46,704 bases of DNA, from positions 1-46,704 of the forward strand of contig NZ_FCOE02000053.1 of NCBI RefSeq assembly GCF_001544915.2, in the 5' to 3' direction. Positions within the stretch are counted from its first letter, which is position 1, and the number at the start of each line of letters is the position of its first letter. Positions 24,681-32,349 of this stretch are shown one piece after another. A program made the position numbers and the translations under genes. Under the pieces are notes generated by a model, which was not told the DNA's origin, ran no database searches, and was given only the letters and a program-made list of their open reading frames with translations. This DNA is from Caballeronia pedi. GTDB lineage: Bacteria; Pseudomonadota; Gammaproteobacteria; Burkholderiales; Burkholderiaceae.

Positions 24681-26045
24681 TCAGCTGCCGTGGCGCGGTT
24701 CGAGTGTTGCGGGCGCGCTGCGCTCGCCGGATGCGCCGTCGCGCTCGTCCGGGTCGAGCCGCTGCAGCTTGCCGACAATCACGAGATACGCGAACGCGCC
24801 GATTAGCGAGAGCGACGCGATATAGGTCAACGCGACTTCGAACGAGCCGGTCTCTTTGATCATCCAGCCGATCGCGAGCGGCGTGACGATGCTCGCCAGA
24901 TTGCCGCAGAAGTTGAAGATGCCGCCGCTGATGCCCATGGCGTGCTTCGGCGATACATCGCCGACGATGCACCAGCCGAGATTGCCCACGCCCTTCGCGA
25001 AGAACGCGATCGACATCACGAGGATCACGACGGAGGTCGACTGCACATAGTTCGCGACGACGATCGAACTGGACAGCACGAGGCCGAAGATGATCGGCGT
25101 CTTGCGCGCGGCGGTGAGCGAGAAGCCGCGCTTCAACATCCAGTCCGACCACACGCCGCCGATCAATCCGCCGACGCAACCCGCAATCGCCGGCAACGCC
25201 GCGACCAGACCGACCTTGAGGATCGACATGCCCTTCGCTTCGATCAGATAGGTGGGGAACCACGTCAGAAAGAACCAGGTGATCGACGTGAGACAGAACT
25301 GGCCGATGTAGATGCCGATCATCATGCGGTTCGCCGCAATCGCGCTGACCTGTTTCCACTTGAACGGCTGCGGGCTGTCGCCCATTTTCGGCAGACCGCC
25401 GCCCGCCGCGATGTAATCGAGTTCGGCCGCATTCACGCGATGATCGCGCTGCGGCTCGCGCACCGCCTTGAGCCACCACAAGCCGATCAGAATGCCGACC
25501 GCGCCCGTCGTATAGAACACGTAATGCCAGCCCCACGCGCTGACCGTGTAGGTCATGATCGGCGTGAAGACGGCAAGCGCGAAGTACTGCGCAAGCTGAA
25601 AGACGGACGTAGCGAGACCGCGCTCGGCGCTCGGAAACCACATCACCGTGAGGCGGCTGTTGCACGGAAACGCGGGCGATTCCGCGATGCCCATCAGGAA
25701 CCGCATCACGAACAGCGCGACGAACGCCGACGCGAACAGATGCACATAGCCCTGCATGAACGTGAGCGCGGACCACACGATGAGACTGACGCCCAGCACC
25801 ATGCGCGCGCCGAAGCGATCGAGGATCAGGCCGCCCGGAATCTGCATGCCCGTGTACGCCCAGCCGAATGCGGAGAACGCGATGCCCATCGTCAGCGCAT
25901 CGAAGCCGAGTTCGTGACGCATGCTCGGCGCGGCGATCGACAAGGTCGCGCGATCGACATAGTTGAACACGGTGACGATGAAGATCATCGCGAGGATGAG
26001 CCAGCGCACGTTAGTGCGCTTCGTATTGGGCAGTGCGGTTTCCAA
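24681..26045 (-). CDS. MFS sugar-acid:proton symporter (anion:cation symporter family, GudP/DgoT-like)
   Basis: A 454-residue, 12-helix transporter of the ACS family: NYVDRATLSIAAPSMRHELG in the first helix/loop, GLILDRFGARMVLG between helices 2 and 3, RFLMGIAESPAFPCNSRLTVMWFPSAERG and the KGVGNLGWCIVGDVSPKHAMGISGGIFNFCGNLA block typical of glucarate, galactarate and galactonate carriers. I place the start at a TTG (26045), since AGGAG lies 5 nt upstream and the predicted transcript begins near 26078. The ATG at 26069 has no SD and would leave only a few leader bases. Operator O1 sits inside the promoter, so LacI-type repression is likely. It supplies substrate for the dehydratase downstream. 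Confidence 0.9.
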   Translation of the reverse strand: METALPNTKRTNVRWLILAMIFIVTVFNYVDRATLSIAAPSMRHELGFDALTMGIAFSAFGWAYTGMQIPGGLILDRFGARMVLGVSLIVWSALTFMQGYVHLFASAFVALFVMRFLMGIAESPAFPCNSRLTVMWFPSAERGLATSVFQLAQYFALAVFTPIMTYTVSAWGWHYVFYTTGAVGILIGLWWLKAVREPQRDHRVNAAELDYIAAGGGLPKMGDSPQPFKWKQVSAIAANRMMIGIYIGQFCLTSITWFFLTWFPTYLIEAKGMSILKVGLVAALPAIAGCVGGLIGGVWSDWMLKRGFSLTAARKTPIIFGLVLSSSIVVANYVQSTSVVILVMSIAFFAKGVGNLGWCIVGDVSPKHAMGISGGIFNFCGNLASIVTPLAIGWMIKETGSFEVALTYIASLSLIGAFAYLVIVGKLQRLDPDERDGASGERSAPATLEPRHGS

Positions 26046-26084
26046 GGCGTCTCCTGAGTCTGGCGGCATCGATATATGCACTGG

Positions 26085-26112
26085 ATGATACAATGATTGC
26101 GCAATCATTCAA
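26085..26112 (-). promoter_or_regulatory. Promoter of the sugar-acid transporter-dehydratase operon
   Basis: On the minus strand TTGAAT (26107-26112), a 16-bp spacer and TATCAT (26085-26090) form a good sigma70 promoter. The spacer is filled by the palindromic operator O1, so repressor binding would block RNA polymerase directly. Transcription would start near 26078, about 33 bases before the TTG at 26045. Confidence 0.6.
26092..26109. promoter_or_regulatory. LacI-type operator O1
   Basis: AATGATTGCGCAATCATT is a perfect 18-bp palindrome with a central CG, the usual form of LacI/GalR-family operators. It lies within the transporter promoter and 26 bp (centre to centre) from a second copy of its core. 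Confidence 0.75.
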
Positions 26113-26119
26113 GCATTTG

Positions 26120-26133
26120 TGATTGCGCAATCA
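26120..26133. promoter_or_regulatory. LacI-type operator O2
   Basis: TGATTGCGCAATCA repeats the O1 core as a perfect 14-bp palindrome. It overlaps a possible plus-strand -35 (TTGTGA, 26117-26122) of the lacI gene, fitting autoregulation. The centre is 26 bp from O1, about 2.5 helical turns. Confidence 0.7.
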
Positions 26134-26219
26134 TCATGGTTTACACTGACGCCGCTGCGCGTGATCCGGCGCGTGGTCTAATTCGATGATTGAACGGGAG
26201 CGCGCACGGGACGATTGAG

Positions 26220-27251
26220 ATGGTGAAGAAACTCGAACGAAAAACTGCCGTATCGGGCCCAGGCGAAAGCGTCACGCTGATCGATGTCGCGCGCGTGGCC
26301 GGCGTCGCGCCGATGACCGTCTCGCGCGCCCTCAACCGTCCCGAACTCGTGCGCAGCGACACGCAACGCAAGGTGCTCGAAGCGGTGCGCAAGACCGGCT
26401 ATGTGCCGAACATGCTGGCTGGCGGACTTGCGAGCAGCAAGAGCCGTCTCGTCGCGATCCTGTTGCCGACGATTGCGAACTCGATCTTCTCCGACACCGT
26501 ACAGGCGCTGATGGACGGCCTGACGTCATCGAACTATCAGACCTTGCTCGGCCTGACCGCATATTCGCCCGAGCGCGAGGAAGCGCTCGTCGAGGCCATT
26601 CTCGGCCGCCGTCCCGATGGCATCGTGCTCGCCGGAACGAGTCACAGCAAGGCGACGATCGAGCGGCTCACGAAGGCGCGCATTCCGGTCGTCGAGATAT
26701 GGGATCTGACGGACAAGCCTATCGACATGATGATCGGCTTCTCGCATGAGGCGGTGGGCAAGCAGGTCGCGCAACATTTGCTGGCGAAAGGGTATCGCAG
26801 GTTCGGGATCGTGTCCGTCGACGATCCGCGCGGCTTGCGGCGTTGCGAAAGCCTCAAGCGCGAGCTGACGAAGCATCGTGTCGCGAAGCCCGCGTTCGAA
26901 GTATTGCCCGCGCCCGCGACCTTGCAGGCGGGGCGCGAAGGATTGAGCCGCATGCTGGAATCGGGTGCGCCTGAAATCGTCGTGTGCAGTTCGGATACGC
27001 TCGCGCAAGGCGTGCTCGCCGAAGCCGCGAGCCGCCGCATGGACGTGCCGCGCGATCTCGCTGTGATGGGTTTCGGCGATCTCAGCACGGCGGCGCATGT
27101 CTACCCGGCGCTGTCGACGGTGCGCATCGATGGCGCGACCATCGGCATGAAGGCGGCCGAAGCGCTGCTGCAACGCTTCAATGCCGATGCGCCGCCCGCC
27201 GATGTGCGCATCGATACCGGCTTCACCATCATCGAGCGGCAGAGCACCTGA
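26220..27251 (+). CDS. LacI/GalR-family repressor (GntR/IdnR-like)
   Basis: A 343-residue regulator: N-terminal HTH and hinge (VTLIDVARVAGVAPMTVSRALNRPELV, then RKVLEAVRKTGYVPNMLAGGLAS) followed by a periplasmic-binding-protein-like effector domain (LVAILLPTIANSIFSDTVQALMDGL, RRPDGIVLAGTSHS, VMGFGDLSTAAHVYPALSTVRIDG). The resemblance is to gluconate-type repressors, so a sugar acid is the likely inducer. It is transcribed away from the transporter-dehydratase operon, and the two palindromic operators lie in the shared region. The ATG at 26220 is used; a TTG at 26190 in the same frame has no SD. It converges with the galactose dehydrogenase gene. Confidence 0.93.
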   Translation: MVKKLERKTAVSGPGESVTLIDVARVAGVAPMTVSRALNRPELVRSDTQRKVLEAVRKTGYVPNMLAGGLASSKSRLVAILLPTIANSIFSDTVQALMDGLTSSNYQTLLGLTAYSPEREEALVEAILGRRPDGIVLAGTSHSKATIERLTKARIPVVEIWDLTDKPIDMMIGFSHEAVGKQVAQHLLAKGYRRFGIVSVDDPRGLRRCESLKRELTKHRVAKPAFEVLPAPATLQAGREGLSRMLESGAPEIVVCSSDTLAQGVLAEAASRRMDVPRDLAVMGFGDLSTAAHVYPALSTVRIDGATIGMKAAEALLQRFNADAPPADVRIDTGFTIIERQST

Positions 27252-27253
27252 GG

Positions 27254-28192
27254 TCAGCGGCCGAACGCTTCCGTTTCGATGCGTCGTCCGGTGAGAAACG
27301 CATCGGCGACGAGACGCAGCGGACGCACATCGACATCGCTCGACTTCGTTTCGATGAGCGCGTGAAATTGCTCGTATAACGCGGCGTATTCGCGTTCGCG
27401 CCCGAGATCGATCTCCTTGCCCGCGATGGACAGCCGCTTGCCGCCTTCGCACATCGACAGGCGGCCCGCGTCGGTATCGATATCGATATCCCACTCTTCG
27501 ACGGGACCGTGACGCCAGTCGAACACCGCGCGTACCGGCGCGCCATTGGTCGCGATGCAATCGAGTTCGGCTGCGATCGGCGTGGACGTATCGCTCGGTA
27601 CCGTGAGCGTGGCCGCGCGCAACGCGACTTCGTGCGGCAGGATGCGCGTGACGATCGACAGCGCGTTGATGCCCGGATCGAACACGCCGAGGCCGCCCGG
27701 CTCCCAGATCCATTGCTGTCCCGGATGCCAGCAGCGCACGTCTTCCCTCCAGCGCACTTCGACGGATCGAATCGCGCCCGCCTCTTTCGATGCGAGCCAG
27801 GCGCGCGCCGGTTCGACGGCGCTCGCCGCGCGCGAATGCCACGAAGCGAACAGCGTGCAGCCACGCGCCCGTGCGATGTCATGCAAGGCTTCGACTTCGC
27901 TCACGCTCGCGCCTGGCGGCTTTTCCAGCATGACGTGCTTCCCTGCTTCGAGCGCGGCCAGCGCCTGCGTGTAGCGCACCTGAGGCGGCGCGCATAGCGA
28001 CACGGCGTCGAGCGCGGGCTCGGCGGCGAGCAGCGCGTCGATATCCGGATAGTTGCGCACGCCTTCGACGCTCGCATTGCGGCTCGCGCACGCGACGAGT
28101 TCGAACCCCGACTGCGCGGCGAGCGCGGGCAAGTGCTGATCTCGCGCGATCTTGCCTATGCCGACGACGGCGAGCTTATGAACGCCTTTCAT
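27254..28192 (-). CDS. D-galactose/L-arabinose 1-dehydrogenase (Gfo/Idh/MocA family)
   Basis: A 312-residue NAD(P)-dependent enzyme that oxidises D-galactose (and probably L-arabinose) at C1 to the lactone. Rossmann motif VVGIGKIARDQHLPAL at 9 and EKPPG with K91, H119 (SWHSR) and D172/N176 (GGLGVFDPGINALSI) match the active-site set of the Azospirillum L-arabinose dehydrogenase and Pseudomonas galactose dehydrogenase, as I recall them. SD AAGGAGA lies 6 nt before the ATG. It adjoins the LacI gene convergently. Together with the dehydratase and sugar-acid carrier it suggests oxidative sugar use, but the lactonase, galactonate dehydratase and KDPGal aldolase are not in view. Confidence 0.92.
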   Translation of the reverse strand: MKGVHKLAVVGIGKIARDQHLPALAAQSGFELVACASRNASVEGVRNYPDIDALLAAEPALDAVSLCAPPQVRYTQALAALEAGKHVMLEKPPGASVSEVEALHDIARARGCTLFASWHSRAASAVEPARAWLASKEAGAIRSVEVRWREDVRCWHPGQQWIWEPGGLGVFDPGINALSIVTRILPHEVALRAATLTVPSDTSTPIAAELDCIATNGAPVRAVFDWRHGPVEEWDIDIDTDAGRLSMCEGGKRLSIAGKEIDLGREREYAALYEQFHALIETKSSDVDVRPLRLVADAFLTGRRIETEAFGR

Positions 28193-28266
28193 GCGATGTC
28201 TCCTTTGACTCCGCGTTTGTTTGCAAGCCTAACGATAACGCTTTTTGACCCGGCGCAACATCAGCG

Positions 28267-28286
28267 TCTCGCGTCCCGTCGCGAGA
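28267..28286 (-). terminator. Hairpin after the toxin/effector gene
   Basis: TCTCGCG-N6-CGCGAGA is a perfect 7-bp stem with a 6-nt loop, 15 bp past the stop codon of the large gene. No U-run follows on the minus strand. Confidence 0.42.
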
Positions 28287-28301
28287 ATGTCAGCGTCGTC
28301 C

Positions 28302-31300
28302 TCACGCGGGCTCGGCGAAACTCGCTGCAAGTCTTGCACGCGCGTCCTCGCGTTCTCTGATCTTCTGCCAGACATCGTCCCGAATCCGCTCGCCCCTTGC
28401 ATTGGAATAGCCGCCATTGTACGTTCCTGCGGTTTCAGCGGTCGGAAGTGTCTCGTCGTAGACAAGCTCTCCACCTAGTGTACGGACTTCAAGGTGGTTT
28501 GGGCCAACTACGGTTGCGTAGAAACCGTCGCGGAAGAGCAAGGCAGCACGATGCTGATCCAACCACTGAACGGAATGTCTCAGGTCGGTGAGGTCAAACG
28601 TAAGGAAGTTTGGCTCGAATTTCCCCCAATTTCCTTTGAGCCGACTCCCCGGCACTTCAGTAACGAAGTTAGTTGCCCCCTTAGGCAGCGCGGTATCCGG
28701 ATCCTGTTCAAATCTATACATTTGTTCTGGCGTGCCCGGAAACGACCCCCGACTGTATGTATTGAGATGGGAAAATGAAGGCAATACCCGCGCGCCGCTC
28801 CTATCCGTGAATTTCCAGCTCGAGCGAGACCCGGCATCATAGTCCGTCAGGAACGGCGTGTACCAACTTTTCCCGACTGTCAAATACCTCATATCCTGAA
28901 GATGCATGATGTGATTTCCAATGATCTGGAACACACCGTTCGTGTTGCCCGCTCTGGAATAGACCGAGCCGACAAAGAGAGAACCATTCGAATCAACGCG
29001 CAAGACCTTGCTGTAATTTTTTGGATAGTGGAAGCGTCCATCGGCGCCCATCACAAATTTGGTGGTGTTGCCTGCGGCATTCGCGCTGCTTTCCCTTCCG
29101 ACATAGACGTTGTCGCCGCGATCGGCATATAAGATATACGGCGTTCCATCACCGCCATACGCCCGAATGGTCATAGGTCCTCGATACTCTTTTCCGCTCT
29201 CGATATCCTTCGCTCTGTGTTCGAGTTTCATCAGCGCATCGTTGTAGAACTCGGCTTGCGCAATATTCGGATCCTGCTTGAGAGCGAATCCAACTTCCTT
29301 GCTGCCTCTAAAGACAGGCGTGACAAACGATTTGTGGGATTCATCCTTCCAGGCGGAGCTGTTCATCGGAAACCGCGCCAGTTGAGGCTGCGCCCCTGCC
29401 GTATCTGTGAAACTAAAGATGTTCCATCTGTACGCGGGATTCAGACTCAAGGCGCCTACGTGTCCATCCTTTACTGGCCACCAACCCATGATCTGCGTGT
29501 GAAAAATGCGCCCCATTGCGGCGAATTCATGTTCGTCCGGATACAAGGTATTTTGCTCGCCCAGGCTGGCGTTCACGTCTACCATGTTGGGGGATGGCGC
29601 AACAGCATAGATGTAGCCGCTTGTCGACTGAAGGGCAAGGCGTTGGAGTGCGACCCTCGAGGTCGCGAACGTGCCCAGATACCCCGCGCTATCGATGTCT
29701 CGCCCATGAGAGGCCACATCGAAATTGTGAGTCTGCAGGTTAACGTCGCGCAGAGGGGTCTGACCGGCGCTGAATCCACCCTGTTTCTCTAAGTCGGCCG
29801 GCGTGATCGTCGATGGGCGCAGCAGCATCCATGGTTTGTAGTTCGACTGTTCGTTGGTTGAACGCTTGAATTCCACATGCGTCATCGCGCTCTCAGTCGA
29901 AGGACGGCCGAAGTCCGGTTGAGGGGGAATGTCCGCCTGCGGCAGCGCAAATTCGTGATCGTTCGTGGCGTTAGTCCTGCGTGCTGCTTCATCCAGCGTG
30001 ACGTTCGCTGCCGGTGACAACCCGATTGGATTGTTCCCGGCCAGCGTCACGCCTCCCCCGATATGGGCTACGCGAGTGTCGGCATACCAGGTTGTCGTTG
30101 CGTGATGAATGCCGCCATCGAAAGAGTAGCCATTATCGTAAATTCCGTGCACAGCGGCGGCCAGGCGTTCGAAATTCGCGTAGTGAAACGCTCCGTGGTT
30201 TGAGTCGTAAAGTTCGTATTGGTCGCGCTCAAATTGGTTGGAAGGATGCAGCCTTTGCACAAGGATCGGATGGCTGCTAACCGGTACATCGGATGATGTG
30301 CCCGGTGAGGTGGCTGGTCTTCCAACGCTCAGATCGATGACGGCCATATCGTTTTCGAGGCCCATCGCGGCCATGTCCGACGTATACCCTCCGCCGAAGT
30401 TTGTTCTCAGTTCGCTGATCAGATCATTCGCGCTCTGAATGTCGAGACTTCCGCTGTGGCGGATACGATTCCGCAGGTCAGTGACGGAGGCTGATTGATA
30501 CTGGTCGTGCAAGGCAGTCATAGCGCTGACTGTCTTTCGCTTGCGTCCCGGAGAGTGCAGTTCGTCATCTATCGACCTGGTCGCCGCCTGAAGACCTGCG
30601 TCATTCTGGGCGGCTCTTGTCAAGACATAACTGCCAAAGGTCTCTTCGGGTTCGCGAATGCCCTCCCTCCCCCATCCACGACTAAGCATCCCATCGATCG
30701 AAAGGTTATTCGACCGGTCCGCGCTATCGTGGTAGAAATGATAGTCAGATGCGTCCTCCGGTGGTCCAATACCGGCCGAGCCCAGTCGGGCCGGAAGGGC
30801 CGGCGCTGGCGCATTACCCGGCTGAGCCCGTCGGGAATATATCTGAGCGAGGAAGGGGGCAAGCCGATATTGAGTATCTGTGTAGGCGGAATTCATGTAC
30901 TGACGGAACGCCTGGCTCGCATGCTCCCAATTCTGATATTCAAATGCACCGTTGTTGGGATCAAAGATCGCGTAAAGTCCATCGTTCTCCCGCTGTACGG
31001 CTATTGCATGACCGTAATCTTGCCGGTTAGGCCCCACCGTCGATTCCAGGCTTAGCTGAATGTAGGCGAGATCGTTGGGGCTCAGGCGGTCGTGGAGAGC
31101 CCCGAGCATCGAATCGATGCGCGCGTCTCTTGTCTGATGTGCGTCGTTGAAAAGTCGCGGTGGATTTGCGGTGTATTGAGCGAAACTCAGCGAGTTACGA
31201 TTGGTCTGAAATCGATCGATGCGAGAGAACATATCGGCGCGATCACCCGACCTGCTTGTGGCATCCGTGCTCATCCCGTTGGCGACCGTAACCAGCGAGG

Positions 31301-32162
31301 GCGGGTTTGTCTCGGTTGACCTGTCGACGCGGCGCATGGCCTCTCGCACCACGCCCTCGCACATCCCTCCGGCTTCATAGCCGCGCGTTTGTTCGTAGTC
31401 GGCCTGATCGAAGCGTGCCGAAGCGATCGCGTTCGTCTGCAAAGCTTGTCCGCCACGATTGTCGCGAAAACCCTCCGGACATTTGCCAACGCACGCGCCG
31501 CGGGCCGTCCGCGTCGTTTCGGCGTCTGCCCCGGCTGCGACTTGCATCGACGGAGGGGCTGGCAAGCGTGTAGAAATTCCGCCGGACTGGACCTTCGGTC
31601 GCTGCGCATTGCCTCCGTCGTCGGAGGCGGATGAGCGCGCAGCGCCCGCCGCGCCGGTGGTCAGGTCACTCTTCTCCTTGCTCCCGACAGGCGATGGAAC
31701 CGAGGTCTGATTCGATTCGTCCGTCTTCGCGTGGAACTGCGTCGTCGTGACGGACGAAACGTGTGAGGCCGCGCCGAATGTCTCATCCGAACTGGATTGC
31801 GCTGTGCCGATCTGCCCGAGCGTCGATCGACACGCGTCGACCTGCCCCGCTGAAGCGGCCGTGCCGGATTGTCCGGAATCAGTGCTGTGCGCTCGATCTG
31901 CGGGGTCGTGATTGCTCTTCGATAAAGTCGATCCGGATGTGGCTACGGGCGAGTCGTTCGTGGTTGTTCCTGCACCGTCGCCCGAAGAATTCGTTGCATC
32001 AGTTGAAGATGCGCCCCCACTACTGTTGGCATCCTTGTTGTTATCGGATGGTTTCGGCGCGTCACCAGCCGACGACCCGTTAGTGTTCTGATTGTATTGT
32101 TGGCCCGAAGAGGAATCCTGCACCGGCGCAGGGGCTACAGACGTTGCGTTCGAGACATCCAT
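28302..32162 (-). CDS. Multidomain toxin/effector: two C58 (YopT-like) modules plus enterotoxin-A-like ADP-ribosyltransferase
   Basis: A 1286-residue protein. Residues 1-200 are Ser/Asn/Thr/Gly-rich and disordered, without a Sec signal, as in many secreted effectors. Residues about 230-435 form a YopT/AvrPphB-type C58 protease with C268 (GGMCEG), H385 (YGHAIAVQ) and D401 (YAIFDPNNG). Residues about 475-690 repeat the His-Asp half (SHPILVQR with H631; YELYDSNHGAFHY with D653) but hold no Cys. Residues about 775-900 match heat-labile enterotoxin A: R782, GYLGTFATSR, YIYAVAPSPNMVDVN and the ExE motif E877/E879 (YPDEHEF), then MGWWPV. The rest (901-1286) looks beta-rich and is unrecognised. ATG 32162 has SD GGGAG 6 nt upstream. 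The gene is more A/T-rich than its neighbours, suggesting transfer. No secretion system or chaperone is nearby. Confidence 0.88.
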   Translation of the reverse strand: MDVSNATSVAPAPVQDSSSGQQYNQNTNGSSAGDAPKPSDNNKDANSSGGASSTDATNSSGDGAGTTTNDSPVATSGSTLSKSNHDPADRAHSTDSGQSGTAASAGQVDACRSTLGQIGTAQSSSDETFGAASHVSSVTTTQFHAKTDESNQTSVPSPVGSKEKSDLTTGAAGAARSSASDDGGNAQRPKVQSGGISTRLPAPPSMQVAAGADAETTRTARGACVGKCPEGFRDNRGGQALQTNAIASARFDQADYEQTRGYEAGGMCEGVVREAMRRVDRSTETNPPSLVTVANGMSTDATSRSGDRADMFSRIDRFQTNRNSLSFAQYTANPPRLFNDAHQTRDARIDSMLGALHDRLSPNDLAYIQLSLESTVGPNRQDYGHAIAVQRENDGLYAIFDPNNGAFEYQNWEHASQAFRQYMNSAYTDTQYRLAPFLAQIYSRRAQPGNAPAPALPARLGSAGIGPPEDASDYHFYHDSADRSNNLSIDGMLSRGWGREGIREPEETFGSYVLTRAAQNDAGLQAATRSIDDELHSPGRKRKTVSAMTALHDQYQSASVTDLRNRIRHSGSLDIQSANDLISELRTNFGGGYTSDMAAMGLENDMAVIDLSVGRPATSPGTSSDVPVSSHPILVQRLHPSNQFERDQYELYDSNHGAFHYANFERLAAAVHGIYDNGYSFDGGIHHATTTWYADTRVAHIGGGVTLAGNNPIGLSPAANVTLDEAARRTNATNDHEFALPQADIPPQPDFGRPSTESAMTHVEFKRSTNEQSNYKPWMLLRPSTITPADLEKQGGFSAGQTPLRDVNLQTHNFDVASHGRDIDSAGYLGTFATSRVALQRLALQSTSGYIYAVAPSPNMVDVNASLGEQNTLYPDEHEFAAMGRIFHTQIMGWWPVKDGHVGALSLNPAYRWNIFSFTDTAGAQPQLARFPMNSSAWKDESHKSFVTPVFRGSKEVGFALKQDPNIAQAEFYNDALMKLEHRAKDIESGKEYRGPMTIRAYGGDGTPYILYADRGDNVYVGRESSANAAGNTTKFVMGADGRFHYPKNYSKVLRVDSNGSLFVGSVYSRAGNTNGVFQIIGNHIMHLQDMRYLTVGKSWYTPFLTDYDAGSRSSWKFTDRSGARVLPSFSHLNTYSRGSFPGTPEQMYRFEQDPDTALPKGATNFVTEVPGSRLKGNWGKFEPNFLTFDLTDLRHSVQWLDQHRAALLFRDGFYATVVGPNHLEVRTLGGELVYDETLPTAETAGTYNGGYSNARGERIRDDVWQKIREREDARARLAASFAEPA

Positions 32163-32293
32163 TTGAAACTCCCGACTGGACATTCGTCTTGCATCGACGA
32201 GACGACGAGAGAGCCATCGCACCTGCAACGACTTCTCGCGTAGTAATTCCAGTCAGTGTCCGGTCAGCCTCCTTCCCCGTGTGGTACTCCGCT

Positions 32294-32328
32294 AGTGTTT
32301 CTATAGCATGTCTCGAGTTTCGAACACT
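32294..32328 (-). promoter_or_regulatory. Candidate promoter of the toxin/effector gene
   Basis: The minus strand shows an extended -10, TGCTATAGA (TATAGA at 32300-32305), without a good -35. The inverted repeat AGTGTT (32294-32299)/AACACT (32323-32328) flanks it and could bind a regulator. A TTCG-N16-TTCG box, as for hrpII-type type III promoters, is not seen. Confidence 0.35.
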
Positions 32329-32349
32329 GAAACGCGGCGCGTAAGACGC

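Noticed and set aside
26070..26108. Transporter start at 26108
   Set aside because: The codons fall inside the promoter and operator O1.
28302..32349. hrpII/PIP box or a type III secretion chaperone beside the effector gene
   Set aside because: No TTCG-N16-TTCG-like element and no small chaperone-like gene found; the delivery route stays open.
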